Virus record (IMG/VR): IMGVR_UViG_3300043409_001033
Span: 1 to 64,000 of that record
Strand: one strand, 5' to 3'
DNA: 64,000 nucleotides
Origin: a virus
Shown here: positions 25,819 to 35,175 of the stretch, piece after piece
Layout: each line of letters starts with the position of its first letter
Position numbering within the stretch: the first letter of the stretch is position 1
Made by a program: the position numbers and the translations under genes
Notes under the pieces: generated by a model
What the model saw: the letters and a program-made list of their open reading frames with translations, nothing else
What the model was told of the DNA's origin: nothing
Databases searched by the model: none

Positions 25819-26745
25819 TTATTTACCTAAGTTTTTTTTGATTTTTAATGCAAAAGAGTCCATTTGATTAGATTCTTTTAAAATTGATTGAGTTTTTGGT
25901 GCTGGGTTTGTGTTTCTGAAAATACCTTCTTTGATTGCAGTCTTAGAATTGATTTTCTTTGGTTCAACCTTTTCTTTTTTGTTTTTGTAAGATTCTGCTA
26001 AAAGTGAATAAGCTCTTGTAATCTCTTCAACTGATTTCATTGAATCAAAAGATTCAGAAATTTTGATAACTTGTTCTTGCGGTAATTTAACCTCCGAAGT
26101 AAGTTTGTTTAAATACTTAATATGAGTAGCGGTTAATAAAGATTCATTCAAAGATTGTTTCAAAATCTTAATAGCTTCTTTCAATTGAGCATTTTCTTGT
26201 TTTAAACTTTGAAGTTCAGCATTAGAAGTTTCAGCAGTTTGAGTTTGAATACCAATTTCTTGTAAAATTGTTTCTAACATAGCATCTTCATCAAGACCAT
26301 CTTCACTTGAATCTCCACCCATATCAGGCATTTCAGAGCTATCTTCTGTTCCTGCTTCATCACCTAAAAGACTTGAAACAACATCGGTAATCATTGCTTG
26401 TAAGTCAGCTTTAGTTAATTGTGAGATTGGTGTATCGTCTCCAGATTCTTCTCCTCCCATTTCTGTTTCAGGAGCTTCTTCTGTTTCTGTTTCAGATGTT
26501 TCGTCTTCTGTTTCTTCCTCAGATTCTTCTTCGTTTAATCCGAAATCGAAAATTTCTTGCATTGATTCATCTTCATCTTCGGTATCATCGTAACTATCTT
26601 CGGCTTCTTGTAATTTAGCGTCAACCATAGATTTAATCGTTGGAGCTAATTGTTCAGTTAAAGAATCCTCAAATTTTTTACGCATCATGGTTTGAATATT
26701 CTTCGCTTCAAGAATAACATCAAGTTTTTCGTCTTTTTTTGACAT
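25819..26745 (-). CDS. Prohead core scaffolding protein (gp22-like)
   Basis: This 308-aa protein is highly acidic, with dense Glu/Asp runs between residues 48 and 155 (AEDSYDDTEDEDESMQE and similar). A coiled-coil segment follows (LQSLKQENAQLKEAIKILKQ, about 185-205) and then a basic C terminus. This composition and its place between the protease and capsid genes are those of T4 gp22, the core that shapes the prohead and is digested by the protease. Its stop is 2 bases before the capsid ATG. Confidence 0.85.
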   Translation of the reverse strand: MSKKDEKLDVILEAKNIQTMMRKKFEDSLTEQLAPTIKSMVDAKLQEAEDSYDDTEDEDESMQEIFDFGLNEEESEEETEDETSETETEEAPETEMGGEESGDDTPISQLTKADLQAMITDVVSSLLGDEAGTEDSSEMPDMGGDSSEDGLDEDAMLETILQEIGIQTQTAETSNAELQSLKQENAQLKEAIKILKQSLNESLLTATHIKYLNKLTSEVKLPQEQVIKISESFDSMKSVEEITRAYSLLAESYKNKKEKVEPKKINSKTAIKEGIFRNTNPAPKTQSILKESNQMDSFALKIKKNLGK

Positions 26746-26942
26746 TGTTATTTTTATTGGATATATCTATTGGAGATACAATTGGATTGGATTTGAAAAG
26801 AGAAGCAATATTGGGAGTTGCTTATGTGTAATTCAATAATAGATATAGAACTATTAAAAATTTATATTCATTTTTTATATAATTTTATAAAGAATCTATT
26901 GTACTTTATAAAGAACTTTTCAAAAATGTATAAAAAATGGGT
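26746..26942. other. Regulatory gap before the scaffold gene
   Basis: A 197-base AT-rich gap without a gene. It holds a pair of near repeats (TTTATAAAGAA, around 26887-26893 and 26906-26915 on the given strand) and the terminator near its low-coordinate end. No TATAAATA element was found, so the promoter of the scaffold-capsid pair is unclear. Confidence 0.5.
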
Positions 26943-26953
26943 CTATCGACCCA
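26932..26953 (-). terminator. Terminator at the end of the prohead protease gene
   Basis: A 6-bp GC-rich stem (TGGGTC / GACCCA) with a 4-base loop overlaps the protease stop codon and is followed on the minus strand by six T residues. This is the classical form of an intrinsic terminator. Since the scaffold-capsid genes are transcribed towards it, it ends that transcript after the protease. Confidence 0.7.
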
Positions 26954-27569
26954 AAATTTGATTTAAAATATGATTTAACTTACTATATTGCTCTTCAACT
27001 TGATAAGAAACAATATTTTCTTGCACAACTTCGGGACTACCACTTCCCAAAATAGAACCATGATTAGAATTTCTTGTAACTAAATCATAAGCTATAATAT
27101 CTAATGATTCAACAATAATATCATCTCCTCTTTGAGAAGTATTTCCCAAACTTCTTGAAGAAACCCCTACTTTATCTCCTAATTTTAAAAACTTAGCAAC
27201 TCTTTGACCTTGTGGAATTTCGGGAAAATCATAAATAGCAATATTTCCATATAATTTATTACCTTTCCACCAAGTATCAACTATTTTATGAGAAACGGTT
27301 TCATATTTTACTTCGGCATCATCATAATGGTCTAATGAACCATATAATTCATTAGAGTTTTTTAATCCCATGTATCTTTCAATAGATTCTTTCAAAACAG
27401 AATAAGGATAAATCCTTCCATTTCCGTTTCTTTCATCAGCAGTTGATAATAAAGTAGGAATTATTAATAATCCATTATCAGATTGTTTATATGACTCGGT
27501 TAATTGTTGTTTTGACAATTGTAAATAACCTAAACTTTCCGTTAATAATTGTTTATTTTGATTTTGCAT
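26943..27569 (-). CDS. Prohead protease (gp21-like)
   Basis: This 208-aa protein (T4 gp21 is 212 aa) has the T4 prohead protease layout. An N-terminal strand and nucleophile region contain STADERNGNGRIYP (41-54) with ALKES-type helix after it. The catalytic-histidine-like block is YGSLDHYDDAEVKYETVSHKI, and the conserved serine block is KVGVSSRSLGN. Family members cleave scaffold and capsid precursors after Glu in L/I-x-E sites. It starts MQNQNK, overlapping the end of the upstream three-repeat protein by 17 bases, and is followed by the scaffold gene. Confidence 0.85.
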   Translation of the reverse strand: MQNQNKQLLTESLGYLQLSKQQLTESYKQSDNGLLIIPTLLSTADERNGNGRIYPYSVLKESIERYMGLKNSNELYGSLDHYDDAEVKYETVSHKIVDTWWKGNKLYGNIAIYDFPEIPQGQRVAKFLKLGDKVGVSSRSLGNTSQRGDDIIVESLDIIAYDLVTRNSNHGSILGSGSPEVVQENIVSYQVEEQYSKLNHILNQILGR

Positions 27570-29052
27570 TTTTTGTTTTTGGTTTAGTAGGAATAGGTTT
27601 TGTCATATTCACTAAAACAGTTTTTAAAATGGTAATATTTGATAAATAATCTTTGTCTATTTTTTGTTTTATAACAGGTTTTTTGTATAATTGATTAGAT
27701 AAATTATCTATCATTGCTTTATATTCATTTTTGTCTTTGTTATAAAGTTTTTTTAACTTTTCGATAGATTTATTAAATTTATCATCGTCTTTAGTTTCAC
27801 TTTTTATTAAAGAATATATTGCTCTCTGTGGAGTATTTGATTCTATACTGTCATTGCCTGTTAATATTTTTAATAGTCTTTTATAAGCACTTTCAATACT
27901 ATCTAACTTGATATTCTTTTGGTCATTTTTTATTAAGAAATATTCATTATTGTCTTTATCAAACACGTGGGGATAAAATACTACTTCTTTACCATCTTTA
28001 TTAAAACTAAGTTTATATTTTTTAGTTTTATTATTTATAATATTTGATATTAATTTCCAATCATTAAATTCAGCGTTGTTTATAACTGTTTTGAATTGTT
28101 TTGCTAATACAGAAGGGTCTTTGACCTTTTGTTTTAGTGATTGGGTTAATGGTATCTCTTGAGAAGTACTTGTTTCACCTGTTTCACCCTCATCTGGTGT
28201 TATAGAGGTTGACTTTGTAGTAGAATCGTCTTCTGGCGAGGTGTTTAATTCAAACTCTTGTCTTTTACCTCCTACTGTTGGTTGATGGATTCCACTTGAT
28301 GTTGGTTTAGATTTTTTATTTAGTTCTTTTTTCTCTTTCTTGGTTGGTTGAGCTAATTTTAAGAAATACTTTTGAGCAATTTCAAAATCATCAAATTTCT
28401 TTTCTTTATTAAAAGTATCTTTTACACCATATTGAATATTTTCTCCTTGAGTATTAATTATTAATGATAAATCTTTATCTGCTTTTGATATTAATAGAAT
28501 ATTTTGAAAAGGTTTATTAGTTTTATTCTTTTGTAATCTAATATCAATTGGTTTCCAACCCCAAGATTTTGTAGTTGATAATATTGAATCAAATTTTCTT
28601 TTTAAGAATGAGTAACTTGGTTCTTCTTGGTTTGATAAAGGTTCTTTTAATAAAGTTATTAATTCTGTGTTGGCTTCTTTTAATGTTGGAAATTCTTCTA
28701 ATTTGTCTATTGATTCATATTCTGAATTATAGGTTGAATAAGTTGAATTTTTATTATCTACCGATATTATTATTCCTACTTTTGTAGATTCTCTTTGAAA
28801 ATATATTTCATTATTGTATGTTGGTGTTGAAGTTGTCTCTACGTGGGAACTTACCTTTGACCAACCTAAAGAAAGAGCTTGTTGCTCTAAATTCTTAAAA
28901 TAATTTTCGGTATATTTTCTAAAAGGATTTTCTACTTTTGGTAATCTTGGAATAGATTTCTTTTTTGGCTTTTCTATTTGAACAGGTTGTGTTGGGGTTG
29001 ATTTTTTGTTTATCAACCCACTAAAGAAATCAGCAAAACCTTCATTAGTCAT
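27553..29052 (-). CDS. Core-region protein with three diverged repeats
   Basis: This 499-aa protein shows three copies of a domain of about 90 residues at roughly 46-137, 149-235 and 315-398. Each copy runs: helix, (W/L)GW-or-DWK strand (SLGWSKVSS, SWGWKPIDI, NDWKLISN), beta-hairpins, then a closing helix. Between copies 2 and 3 lies a Pro/Ser/Thr/Glu-rich linker (about 240-310). The N terminus is basic and Pro-rich. It sits between the unknown 406-aa core protein and the protease, so it is probably a core or internal head component. I do not recognise the family. Confidence 0.65.
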   Translation of the reverse strand: MTNEGFADFFSGLINKKSTPTQPVQIEKPKKKSIPRLPKVENPFRKYTENYFKNLEQQALSLGWSKVSSHVETTSTPTYNNEIYFQRESTKVGIIISVDNKNSTYSTYNSEYESIDKLEEFPTLKEANTELITLLKEPLSNQEEPSYSFLKRKFDSILSTTKSWGWKPIDIRLQKNKTNKPFQNILLISKADKDLSLIINTQGENIQYGVKDTFNKEKKFDDFEIAQKYFLKLAQPTKKEKKELNKKSKPTSSGIHQPTVGGKRQEFELNTSPEDDSTTKSTSITPDEGETGETSTSQEIPLTQSLKQKVKDPSVLAKQFKTVINNAEFNDWKLISNIINNKTKKYKLSFNKDGKEVVFYPHVFDKDNNEYFLIKNDQKNIKLDSIESAYKRLLKILTGNDSIESNTPQRAIYSLIKSETKDDDKFNKSIEKLKKLYNKDKNEYKAMIDNLSNQLYKKPVIKQKIDKDYLSNITILKTVLVNMTKPIPTKPKTKNAKSK

Positions 29053-29059
29053 ATTTTAA

Positions 29060-30280
29060 TTATTTTCTACCTTTCCAAAATATAGCACCAGCAATTTTCT
29101 TAGCAGTTTCTTCGGGATAACCACTTTTTTCAGCTTTAGATACTATCTTATCAAAACCTTTACCTTTTTTACCAAAATCGTAACCATGTTTAGCCTTTTT
29201 AACGATTTCAGATTTTTCCTCTTTACTTAAACCACTTGAAGGTTTACCAGTTTCGGCTAAATATTGTAAAGTAACTTCTTTTAATCTTTGTTTGAAATCT
29301 TCATCAATACCAGCTTGAGATAAATGTTTATAATACTCAGGGTCTTCACTTAAATGGTCTTTAGCAATTTCTTTAGCAGTCTCCTCGCTATTAGTATGCT
29401 CCATTTCATGTTTAGTTCCTTTTTCTAATTCATCTTTATCAAACTCTTTATCAGATGTTCCATCACCAAGACCTCCAATTAAATTTTCAATCTCATATAA
29501 TTTTTTGATAATTTTCATTCCATTATCTTTATCAACTAATGTATCAGATGTTACTTTCTTTGCTAAATTGGAATCTTTTTGTTTATAATTAGCAATAAGA
29601 TTTGTATAATAAGATGGGTCTTTCTCTAAATTAGCTAAAACTTTTTTACCAGCCTTTAAGGCATCTTTACATTTATCAAATTCAATTGAAAACCCAACAT
29701 TATAAGCATGAGAAGAAACTTGGTCATAAGTTAATTCTTCATTGATACTTATTGGTCGAGCTTTTACTACTTTAATTGCACAACCTTTTTGTTCATTCAA
29801 ATCATCGACACTATAATCATTATCTACTTGTGGGTATTGGTCTAATTTATCTTGATTATGAATTAAAAAATCGGTTGCAACAGAAGTTTCATCATTATCA
29901 ACATTATCTAATTTATTATAAGTATTTTCCAAAAACTCATTAATATCATCCGCACCAATTTGTCTATGTTTATCATTATAGATATAATCAATTGAATTAG
30001 GAATATCTACCGAAATAATATGAATTTCTTTTTCATCGGGTTGTGAAAAATTAATTTTATCTAAAGTTTGTGGTTTAGATTGTTGAATCATTCCATAGTC
30101 TTGCATTTCAAACATCACACCCTTTCTCCTTAGATTATTCAATAACATTTCATAAGTTAATCTTGGTGTAAAACAAGATTTATATTGGGGATATTTAGCA
30201 ACTTCTAATATAAATTGATTTTTGGTCATTTGATTAGAAATAACCTTATTATACAATCTTTGAATAATATTTTTGGACAT
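29060..30280 (-). CDS. Putative core protein with conserved basic C terminus
   Basis: This 406-aa protein opens with a helical domain (MTKNQFILEVAKYPQYKSCF, LTYEMLLNNLRRKGV). It then has an acidic region and ends with a distinctive Gly/Lys-rich helical module, KKGKGFDKIVSKAEKSGYPE and TAKKIAGAIFWK. Similar short C-terminal modules occur in structural proteins of other phages, where they may contact DNA or capsid. It lies in the segment where T4 carries gp67/gp68/gp21, so a core or internal-protein role is likely. Its stop is 7 bases before the next start. Confidence 0.6.
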   Translation of the reverse strand: MSKNIIQRLYNKVISNQMTKNQFILEVAKYPQYKSCFTPRLTYEMLLNNLRRKGVMFEMQDYGMIQQSKPQTLDKINFSQPDEKEIHIISVDIPNSIDYIYNDKHRQIGADDINEFLENTYNKLDNVDNDETSVATDFLIHNQDKLDQYPQVDNDYSVDDLNEQKGCAIKVVKARPISINEELTYDQVSSHAYNVGFSIEFDKCKDALKAGKKVLANLEKDPSYYTNLIANYKQKDSNLAKKVTSDTLVDKDNGMKIIKKLYEIENLIGGLGDGTSDKEFDKDELEKGTKHEMEHTNSEETAKEIAKDHLSEDPEYYKHLSQAGIDEDFKQRLKEVTLQYLAETGKPSSGLSKEEKSEIVKKAKHGYDFGKKGKGFDKIVSKAEKSGYPEETAKKIAGAIFWKGRK

Positions 30281-30283
30281 TTG

Positions 30284-30664
30284 TTATAATGTTTGTAATT
30301 TTGAGAATATATCTTTAATTTTTAATAAAATTTCATTCTTTACTTGAGGACTCATTGAAAAATCATCTTCTACATTTTCTTTTAATTTATTAATATGAGA
30401 AAGAATGATTGAAACTTCTTTTAATTTTGATTTAAGAATGGAATAACCTTTTCTTTTTTGTTGTTTGGTAGAATTAGTTTTGATTTGTTTATTAAAAGAA
30501 GAATACGAAATTTCATTGATAAATTTGTTTTTATTTAAAACTTGTTCAACTACTTTTTTTATCTTTTTCTTAGAAATTTTCTTACCTAAGTTTTGTTCAC
30601 CGACTCCTCCTGTAAATGTTGAACCTCCAAGATTAGTAGCATTTGTTGTTAGTCCTCCATCCAT
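30284..30664 (-). CDS. Small core protein mimicking the capsid N-arm
   Basis: This 126-aa basic protein starts MDGGLTTNATNLGGSTFTGG followed by VGEQNLG. Residues 6-27 match residues 61-82 of the major capsid protein at 15 of 22 positions, exactly the stretch that would be the mature capsid N terminus. The rest is Lys-rich and helical (KKISKKKIKKVVEQVLNKNK), followed by a predicted helix pair. It lies between the portal-side core protein and the 406-aa core protein. It may be an internal head or scaffold-binding protein using the same docking motif as the capsid. Confidence 0.65.
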   Translation of the reverse strand: MDGGLTTNATNLGGSTFTGGVGEQNLGKKISKKKIKKVVEQVLNKNKFINEISYSSFNKQIKTNSTKQQKRKGYSILKSKLKEVSIILSHINKLKENVEDDFSMSPQVKNEILLKIKDIFSKLQTL

Positions 30665-30668
30665 TTTA

Positions 30669-31499
30669 TTAAGCTAAATTAGTTTTTAGTTCTTCGTATA
30701 AATCATTATACATTAATACTTTGTTAATAGTATCTTCGGATAAGTTGATATTATTTTTAAAAGAATCTATATCGTTGATTACTTCTTGTAGTTTTTTTGA
30801 AGTAGTTTCATCTTTAACTAATTTTAACTTGGATTCACATAATTTGATAATGTTATCTAAGTTATTTTTAATTTTATCTGGTGTTAAAGATTCTGTGATA
30901 TAATCTATCATAATTGATTTTTGATTTTCATTTAGGACAGATTTATATTTTTCATTGAATTTATCAATTGCTACTTTGTATGCGATTTTCTTTGTTAGTT
31001 TATCTAACTTGTTATATTCTTCTAAGAACTCATCTTTTTCATCTTTCTTGGTGAAATGTTCTAAAAGAGTTACTTTATTTTTAACTATTTCGGTAATATC
31101 ATAACCTTTATCTTCGTTTTGAGATTCTAAAATATTATAGATACTTGCGTTTAATGAATAATTAGGAACTCTTTGTTTAAAAAAGTTTGGATAATTATTA
31201 TTAATATCTTTTACAAGATTGTATTTATCTTTGTTTATTTTAGATTTATCTAATTTGTTATAATAACTTATAGCTTCATTTAAAATAAGAGATGCTTCGT
31301 TTTCAGATTTACCTGTTGTTTCACTAAGAGTTTTATATAGTTTATACTCTTTGGCTAACTCGGTATTATGAAAGTGTTTCTTGATAAGGTTTAAAGATTT
31401 AGGAACTTCATTAGAAATTACTTCGGATGTCATTTGTTGAATTAACATCTCATACAATAAACCAGTATTTTTTATTTTTTTATGTTTACTATTCATCAT
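30669..31499 (-). CDS. Prohead core protein candidate, after portal
   Basis: This 276-aa protein is entirely helical and charged. It has a basic N terminus (MNSKHKKIKNTGLLYEMLIQ) and repeated helical hairpins (NLIKKHFHNTELAKEYKLYK). It occupies the slot immediately after the portal gene, where T4 has the small core proteins gp67 and gp68. No enzymatic motif is visible. A late-promoter variant lies 20 bases upstream. It overlaps none of its neighbours. Confidence 0.62.
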   Translation of the reverse strand: MMNSKHKKIKNTGLLYEMLIQQMTSEVISNEVPKSLNLIKKHFHNTELAKEYKLYKTLSETTGKSENEASLILNEAISYYNKLDKSKINKDKYNLVKDINNNYPNFFKQRVPNYSLNASIYNILESQNEDKGYDITEIVKNKVTLLEHFTKKDEKDEFLEEYNKLDKLTKKIAYKVAIDKFNEKYKSVLNENQKSIMIDYITESLTPDKIKNNLDNIIKLCESKLKLVKDETTSKKLQEVINDIDSFKNNINLSEDTINKVLMYNDLYEELKTNLA

Positions 31500-31519
31500 T
31501 TAGCGATTATATCACTTAT

Positions 31520-31527
31520 TTATTATA
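31520..31527 (-). promoter_or_regulatory. Late promoter-like element, core gene
   Basis: The minus strand reads ATATTTATAATAAATA, a variant with an inserted base, 20 bases before the ATG of the core protein gene. Confidence 0.5.
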
Positions 31528-31541
31528 AATATATAAATTAG

Positions 31542-33353
31542 TTAGAAATGTAATTTATGAAGTTTAAATGTCTCTTCAACTGTTTTTCCTAAATAAATAT
31601 TAACCTTATTTTTTCTTTTTGGTTGAACATTTTCATAGATATTAGTCATTGAGATTGGATTAGCATTTGATTGAGACTTAACATTTGTTCCTCTATTAAT
31701 GCCTAATCTATCTCTGCCTAAAGTACTATCATCAGTATTCATATTCGATGCTCTTGCAATAGGTCTTCCTAATACTTGTTTATCAAAGTTATTTGCTCCG
31801 TCCATCGGGTCGGGTTTAACTATATCAGTTTTATCGTTATATAGATTAGCTAAATCATGTGGAGTTCCATAAGATTCACCTGATTCTAATGGGTCATTCC
31901 CTTCGTTTTCAATTTGAGATATTCTAAATAATCGTTTTTTATCTTCTAAGATTTCATCTCGCATATTATCAAATTCATCTTCGCTTAGGTGTAAGATATT
32001 TTTATAAAGATAATCGGAAGAAGCAATGTTGTTGTCCATCATTGTAATCATCAAGTCAACCTTCTCTTTTAATAAAGCAATTTTTTCTTGTTCATAGATA
32101 ATAGAAGGAGAAGTAAGTTCTAATTCAAAATTCATTAAGTTATTACTTCTAAACCCTCTTGAATATAAATGAATCAACGCAATCTTATATAATTCAGAAA
32201 TAACCGAATTTTGGATTCTTTCTACAATCGGAACAAAATTTATAGTTTGATTTGCTAAAGTAGATGTACCATTCAAATCTCCAATTTCAGTATATTCAGA
32301 TTTTGGAATTTTAAGAGCCATGAATAGTTTATCTTTGTGATAATTAACGTCTTCCATTCCAGCAAACGTTAAACCACTAATATTTTCTATTCTTGTTGCA
32401 TCTCTATCACCTCTTTTTGGAATATAATAATCTTCAAGTAAATTCATCATATTATACTTTAGATTATAATCTCCCGTAGAATAATCCATAAATGGAGTCT
32501 TTTTGGAAGAGTTCATTATCTTCTCCATATAAGCATCAACTTCATTAGCAGGTAATGCACCAACGTCAATAGAGTAAATTCTTTTATCAGCAGAACGCAT
32601 TAAACGATGAAGCAATGAAGCATCTTCCATTAGTGTCAACATTTTCCATGTTTTTCTTGCGTTCTCTATATAAGATTTACCATAAGGATAATAAGAAGTA
32701 TCCGAATTTAATCTAAAGTGAGCAACTTCAAAATTTTGATACTTTATTGAATTAGAACTTGTGTAACCAGTTTCATCATAAATAAAATTTGTTTCGCCTG
32801 TTTTTGGGTCTTCTATTCTTGATGTAAGGTAAGTTGACATTGGAAATGTACCTACTACACCATAGTCTTCCATAAGTTTGATGTATAAAAAGCTATCTCC
32901 ATACATTAACATTGTGCGAACCCAACCGTATAAATTTTCATCTATTGATAAAACATCATAAAATAAATTAGTCAATACTTGTTTTATCTCTTCATCAGAA
33001 GTCTTTATTTTTAAAATATCTCCTTCAAGATTTTTTGTAGTAACTTTAGATGCTAAAATATCAAGAGCAGAAGAAATGATAGCATCTAAGTTCATCATTT
33101 CATATTCTGAATATAATTGACTTCTTAAAATACCTTGTTGAAATCCTACAACCGAACTCCCAAAAGCACCTACTATATTGTTATTTCCTTGATAAAGCCT
33201 TGTAAATCTATCAGTAAAGTAATTAGTTTGTAAACCACCAGACTGTTGATATTTATTCATATCAAGAACCTTAATTTGGTTATTACTGATATGGGTAACT
33301 ATCGTCTGTTGAGAAAACATCCGTTTTAATCTGCCCAAAAAGGATTTGTCCAT
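31542..33353 (-). CDS. Portal protein (gp20-like)
   Basis: This 603-aa protein (T4 gp20 is 524 aa) forms the dodecameric portal through which DNA enters the head. Conserved strings include YEMMNLDAIISSALDILASK near residue 83-105, TMLMYGDSFLYIKLMEDYG, FRLNSDTSYYPYGKSYIENA and YHKDKLFMALKIPKSEYTEI. These match the T4-type portal wing, stem and clip order. The gene is directly after the large terminase. Its start has a perfect late element 8 bases upstream. Confidence 0.9.
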   Translation of the reverse strand: MDKSFLGRLKRMFSQQTIVTHISNNQIKVLDMNKYQQSGGLQTNYFTDRFTRLYQGNNNIVGAFGSSVVGFQQGILRSQLYSEYEMMNLDAIISSALDILASKVTTKNLEGDILKIKTSDEEIKQVLTNLFYDVLSIDENLYGWVRTMLMYGDSFLYIKLMEDYGVVGTFPMSTYLTSRIEDPKTGETNFIYDETGYTSSNSIKYQNFEVAHFRLNSDTSYYPYGKSYIENARKTWKMLTLMEDASLLHRLMRSADKRIYSIDVGALPANEVDAYMEKIMNSSKKTPFMDYSTGDYNLKYNMMNLLEDYYIPKRGDRDATRIENISGLTFAGMEDVNYHKDKLFMALKIPKSEYTEIGDLNGTSTLANQTINFVPIVERIQNSVISELYKIALIHLYSRGFRSNNLMNFELELTSPSIIYEQEKIALLKEKVDLMITMMDNNIASSDYLYKNILHLSEDEFDNMRDEILEDKKRLFRISQIENEGNDPLESGESYGTPHDLANLYNDKTDIVKPDPMDGANNFDKQVLGRPIARASNMNTDDSTLGRDRLGINRGTNVKSQSNANPISMTNIYENVQPKRKNKVNIYLGKTVEETFKLHKLHF

Positions 33354-33361
33354 TTGTCTTT

Positions 33362-33369
33362 TATTTATA
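33362..33369 (-). promoter_or_regulatory. Late promoter element, portal gene
   Basis: The minus strand reads ATATTTATAAATAAAAG with a perfect TATAAATA octamer 8 bases before the portal ATG. A T4-type start site would fall very near the start codon. Confidence 0.75.
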
Positions 33370-33407
33370 AATATATTATTTGTTCTTCTTTCTTAAATTT
33401 GGTAATA

Positions 33408-34997
33408 TTAAAATAATTTTGATGGGTCAAACCCCATATCTTTTAATATTTTATCTTGTTGATATAAAGCATAATTATTGTTCATCATTGAATTTAATTC
33501 GGGATGTTTATATACTTTAATTCCATCTAAGGCACTTCTTCTTAAATCATTAGCTTTATTGGTATGTACTAAAATATTGTCTCTTAAATGAGAATAAATG
33601 GAAAGTGGCATAATTAAGTCATCGGTACAACCTCTTGTTGCTTGAGCCTTTCCGTTGAAATAAATAAATGTACATAATTCATTATATGTTCTTCTTGACC
33701 TAATTATCAATGATTTATGTCTTAACATATATTCCAATTTAGAAATACAAATTGGTCTAACGTTCCAAGACATATTAAAACCAGTTGATAGTGAAGATGG
33801 GTCAACATAAGAGTTTACATATAAACTATAATCGTTATCAGACGAACCTTTTTTTACACGATATAAATTTGCATATCCAATACTTTCCAACTCTTGAACA
33901 GTAGCATAACCAATACCAGTATTTTCAACAATTAATAAAGCGTCTCCATAGGCAGTGGCAATTTCCTTTGCTTTTCTTGCTAATTCGATTGGAGGAATTT
34001 GACCATCTAACTCAGCTACTTGTTCGTTATCTTCTATGTCTATTACTTGAATTGTTGAATCATCCCCACCGTCTCCTTTTGCAGTATCTACAATAACAGC
34101 ATATCTTCTACCATATTGATAATATTTCCAAACCCAATATTCTTCACTTTCACCTATTTTTATGATTGGTTCTTGTAAAGTATTTTTGTCAATATAATCT
34201 AAAATATCAGCATCAATAACAGTATTACCACTACCCATAAACTCGCAATCATACTCTTGAGCAAATGCTTGTTTACCTAATGCAGATATTTGAGTTTGTT
34301 TCCATTTTTCATCTCTTTCGGGGTGTAAATTCCACTTTAATTTAATTGGTAAATAACCATTCTTACCAGATTCGGCTTCCGTCCACATTTTGTGAAAATG
34401 GTCTCCTGTTCCGTTTGGTGTAGATAGGATAATAATTTTACCACCACCAGTTGCAATCAATGGTTCAACAGATTTGATAACAGATTCAAATTTAGGGATG
34501 AACGCAGATTCATCCATAATTACTAAGTTTGCAGATGTTGAACGAGCGGCATCGGAAGCAGATGAATAAGCTTTTACAGATGAACCATTTGATAATCTTA
34601 ACTCCTTAGTATTTGAAATTGTAATTGTAGTTCCAAGCAATAACCATTCGGGAATTGTTGAAAACATTAATTTTACCTTTTTCAAAACTTCTTCGGAAGT
34701 AGATTGACGGTTAGATATAATTGAAACTAACGAAGCATCTTCAAAAATCATCATGTGAATAGCAACTAATGCTAATAGGGTAGAAATACCCATTTGACGA
34801 GCTTTTAATATGATACTTCTATCACTTTTTGATAATGCAGTTAAAGTCTTGGCTTGAAAATCGTAAAGATGAAATGGTTGATGTCTTTCTACGTTTGAAC
34901 GGATTGTACAATAACTTGCCATTTTGGTAATGTCAGTTGCACATTCTATATATTTTTTTTGTAGTAATTCTTTATGTTCTTTTGTAAATGTAGCCAT
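33408..34997 (-). CDS. Terminase large subunit (gp17-like)
   Basis: This 529-aa DNA-packaging motor has an N-terminal ATPase and a C-terminal nuclease. Walker A is KARQMGIST (65-73), Walker B is LVIMDESAF (158-166, catalytic E163), and the coupling motif is STPNG (192-196). The nuclease begins with VIVDTAKGDGGDDST (D304), the first acidic residue of the RNase H-like site. Later acidic residues (VENTGIG region, CTDDLI) complete it. It cuts concatemers and pumps DNA through the portal protein encoded next. Length is slightly below T4 gp17 (610 aa). Confidence 0.94.
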   Translation of the reverse strand: MATFTKEHKELLQKKYIECATDITKMASYCTIRSNVERHQPFHLYDFQAKTLTALSKSDRSIILKARQMGISTLLALVAIHMMIFEDASLVSIISNRQSTSEEVLKKVKLMFSTIPEWLLLGTTITISNTKELRLSNGSSVKAYSSASDAARSTSANLVIMDESAFIPKFESVIKSVEPLIATGGGKIIILSTPNGTGDHFHKMWTEAESGKNGYLPIKLKWNLHPERDEKWKQTQISALGKQAFAQEYDCEFMGSGNTVIDADILDYIDKNTLQEPIIKIGESEEYWVWKYYQYGRRYAVIVDTAKGDGGDDSTIQVIDIEDNEQVAELDGQIPPIELARKAKEIATAYGDALLIVENTGIGYATVQELESIGYANLYRVKKGSSDNDYSLYVNSYVDPSSLSTGFNMSWNVRPICISKLEYMLRHKSLIIRSRRTYNELCTFIYFNGKAQATRGCTDDLIMPLSIYSHLRDNILVHTNKANDLRRSALDGIKVYKHPELNSMMNNNYALYQQDKILKDMGFDPSKLF

Positions 34998-35000
34998 CTT

Positions 35001-35171
35001 CTATCGAATAGAATTTAATTCATTTTGGGTGTCAATCTGTCTTTGTTTTAAATCTTTTAAAATAGCTTGTAGGGCTTGTTTACGAGTCATCTTTTCTTGA
35101 TTAGACATTATTCCATCAAGTTCTTTAATTAACCCTTGTTTTATAGTTTCTTTTAATTGATATTTATTCAT
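35001..35171 (-). CDS. Small coiled-coil protein before TerL (TerS candidate)
   Basis: I use the ATG at 35171 (56 aa, MNKYQLKETIKQGLIKELDG). A longer reading would need a TTG start and would run through a terminator and promoter. The sequence is one amphipathic helix pair (KQALQAILKDLKQRQIDTQN). It ends 3 bases before terL, the place where T4-like phages encode the small terminase, but it is far shorter than gp16 (164 aa) and has no DNA-binding motif. Function is unproven. A late-type element (TATAAACA) sits 4 bases before the ATG. Confidence 0.62.
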   Translation of the reverse strand: MNKYQLKETIKQGLIKELDGIMSNQEKMTRKQALQAILKDLKQRQIDTQNELNSIR

Positions 35172-35175
35172 CTTT

